NCBI GenBank assembly: GCA_022747635.1
Contig: JAKTNV010000009.1
Coordinates: 28,249,622-28,313,621, forward strand
Length of the DNA: 64,000 nucleotides
Source of the DNA: Hetaerina americana
Taxonomy: Eukaryota > Arthropoda > Insecta > Odonata > Calopterygidae
Direction of reading: 5' to 3'
Part shown: piece after piece, positions 62,811 through 64,000 of the stretch
Numbering within the stretch: position 1 is the stretch's first letter
Layout of the letters: every line of letters begins with the position of its first letter
Notes under the pieces: model-generated
The model's input: the letters and a program-made list of their open reading frames with translations, nothing else
Databases searched by the model: none
What the model was told of the DNA's origin: nothing
Translations under genes and position numbers: made by a program

Positions 62811-64000
62811 AATATTTGTTAACAGCATTGAGAATGTAACAGATATAGCAAAAGGCAGTAGTTAAAGTTATGAGCAAGCTGCCTTGCTAGTTACAAAGGC
62901 GTTAAGAAAGATAGTGAATCCCAGATTTTTTTTGGCATGTCTAAAAGGGCTCCAGCATAGCACAACGGGAGTAATTCATAAACCTAACCAAATATGAAGA
63001 CGAGAAAAATATTTTGTTGAGGAACTGAGATCAAGAGAAGAGGAGTTGAAGCAAAGAGTTGAAACTACCTCGACAATACTTCCCGACCGATAACTTAAAA
63101 CGTCACAATGCCATAACCATTCAAAATATGGGCTTAAGTGTTAAAATGGAATGTTTTTCCATACTACCATGCTGCGAACCGATTTTATCTTACGTGGATA
63201 ACGGAATAGGTAGGAACAATTAGTGATCGATTTTTACGTATCCTTAAACTTTTGACTACATTCCATTGTTTCTAAGGAACCTAGCACAATAAATAACTCT
63301 TTAGCACTAACGATTGAAAATTAAAGAACATTTCAAACATGCTCCCACGTCATTTCTCTTCTCCCAAAGAAAATTAGACTCAAGGGAAAAACGAGGTAGT
63401 GTAAGATTGTCACTCCAAAGTGAAATTGCGTCGATGAAGAGCCCAAGGCGAGCAAGCGTTTTTTCTGTAGAGACCATGATTGCTTGCATCTGTCCCAATT
63501 TTAATCGATTTTGAAATACCATATGAACGGGTATAGCTACTGGTTATGTGTAATAATATAAATTATTATATAAAAGGAAAAAATTAAAAAAGCTTTTAAT
63601 AGTCCATTCCCACTGCCGAAATAATATAAAAAATCATATTTATGTCGTAATTCATTCATACGTTCTTACAAAAAACTGTCATCATTAGCATTATAGCAAG
63701 AATAAACAGTCTCTTATTTCATCTCACACTTATCAACGTTACACACAGTGGTTCATACAATTTTGATAATGATATTATTATTTTTTTTGTTATTTTTATT
63801 ATTATTATTATTATTAGGTAATAGTACAGTAATTTTCAACTTTAGGATAGCATACTGACGATTTAATAGGCATAAAATACTGTTACGGTGCATATTACAC
63901 CATGAGTTTGAAACCATTTCAAATACTCAGAATATGATACTAGATGAGCAAAATGCTACACAAGCTGAAAATTAGTATGAAATAAAGTAAAGTTGAGCTG
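62811..64000. other. Unassigned AT-rich spacer to the window end
   Basis: Contains a short (TTA)n run at 63795-63816. Frames 63307-63522 (minus) and 63314-63514 (plus) overlap on opposite strands and show no domain. Confidence 0.5.

Noticed and set aside
1..64000. CRISPR arrays, operons or other prokaryotic systems
   Set aside because: No regularly spaced short direct repeats and no dense coding; the content is eukaryotic transposon-rich DNA.

Overview
This window looks like transposon-rich, gene-poor nuclear DNA from an arthropod, probably an insect with a fairly large genome. The evidence is four mariner copies, many decayed non-LTR retrotransposon (LINE) tails of types common in insects, tRNA-derived SINEs, Penelope-like remnants and long AT-rich spacers with AT/TG microsatellites. 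There are no bacterial-style operons, no rRNA and no convincing tRNA gene. I cannot name the species. I find no host protein-coding gene I would defend; nearly all open frames are short and sit in AT-rich DNA, and the longest lie in GC-rich blocks open on both strands. The window may be intergenic or one large intron. Layout: 0-3 kb has a Penelope-like coding remnant at the left edge (minus), a LINE tail and a 553-bp internally deleted mariner. 5.8-13.6 kb has two copies of one tRNA-derived SINE, two GC-rich blocks with G-quadruplex motifs, two LINE 3' ends, a 132-bp foldback and an AT microsatellite. 21.6-25.1 kb has a 753-bp deleted mariner that keeps its DNA-binding domain, LINE tails and an AT/TG microsatellite. 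32.6-38.2 kb is a LINE cluster, including one LINE copy split by a 906-bp mariner. 40.6-42.1 kb has a near full-length but dead mariner and a microsatellite. 45.4-51.6 kb is a 3.08-kb direct tandem duplication, virtually identical between copies. 54-62.8 kb has more LINE tails, a hammerhead-ribozyme-like motif, two SINEs (one beside a perfect 22-bp inverted repeat) and another LINE 3' end. The elements do not form a pathway. They record waves of invasion and decay: LINEs and SINEs are mostly old, two of the mariners keep perfect terminal repeats and so are younger, and the tandem duplication is very recent or an assembly artefact. The best leads are the duplication, the hammerhead-like motif and a conserved LINE 3'-terminal stem-loop seen at seven loci. 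All alignments were done by eye.
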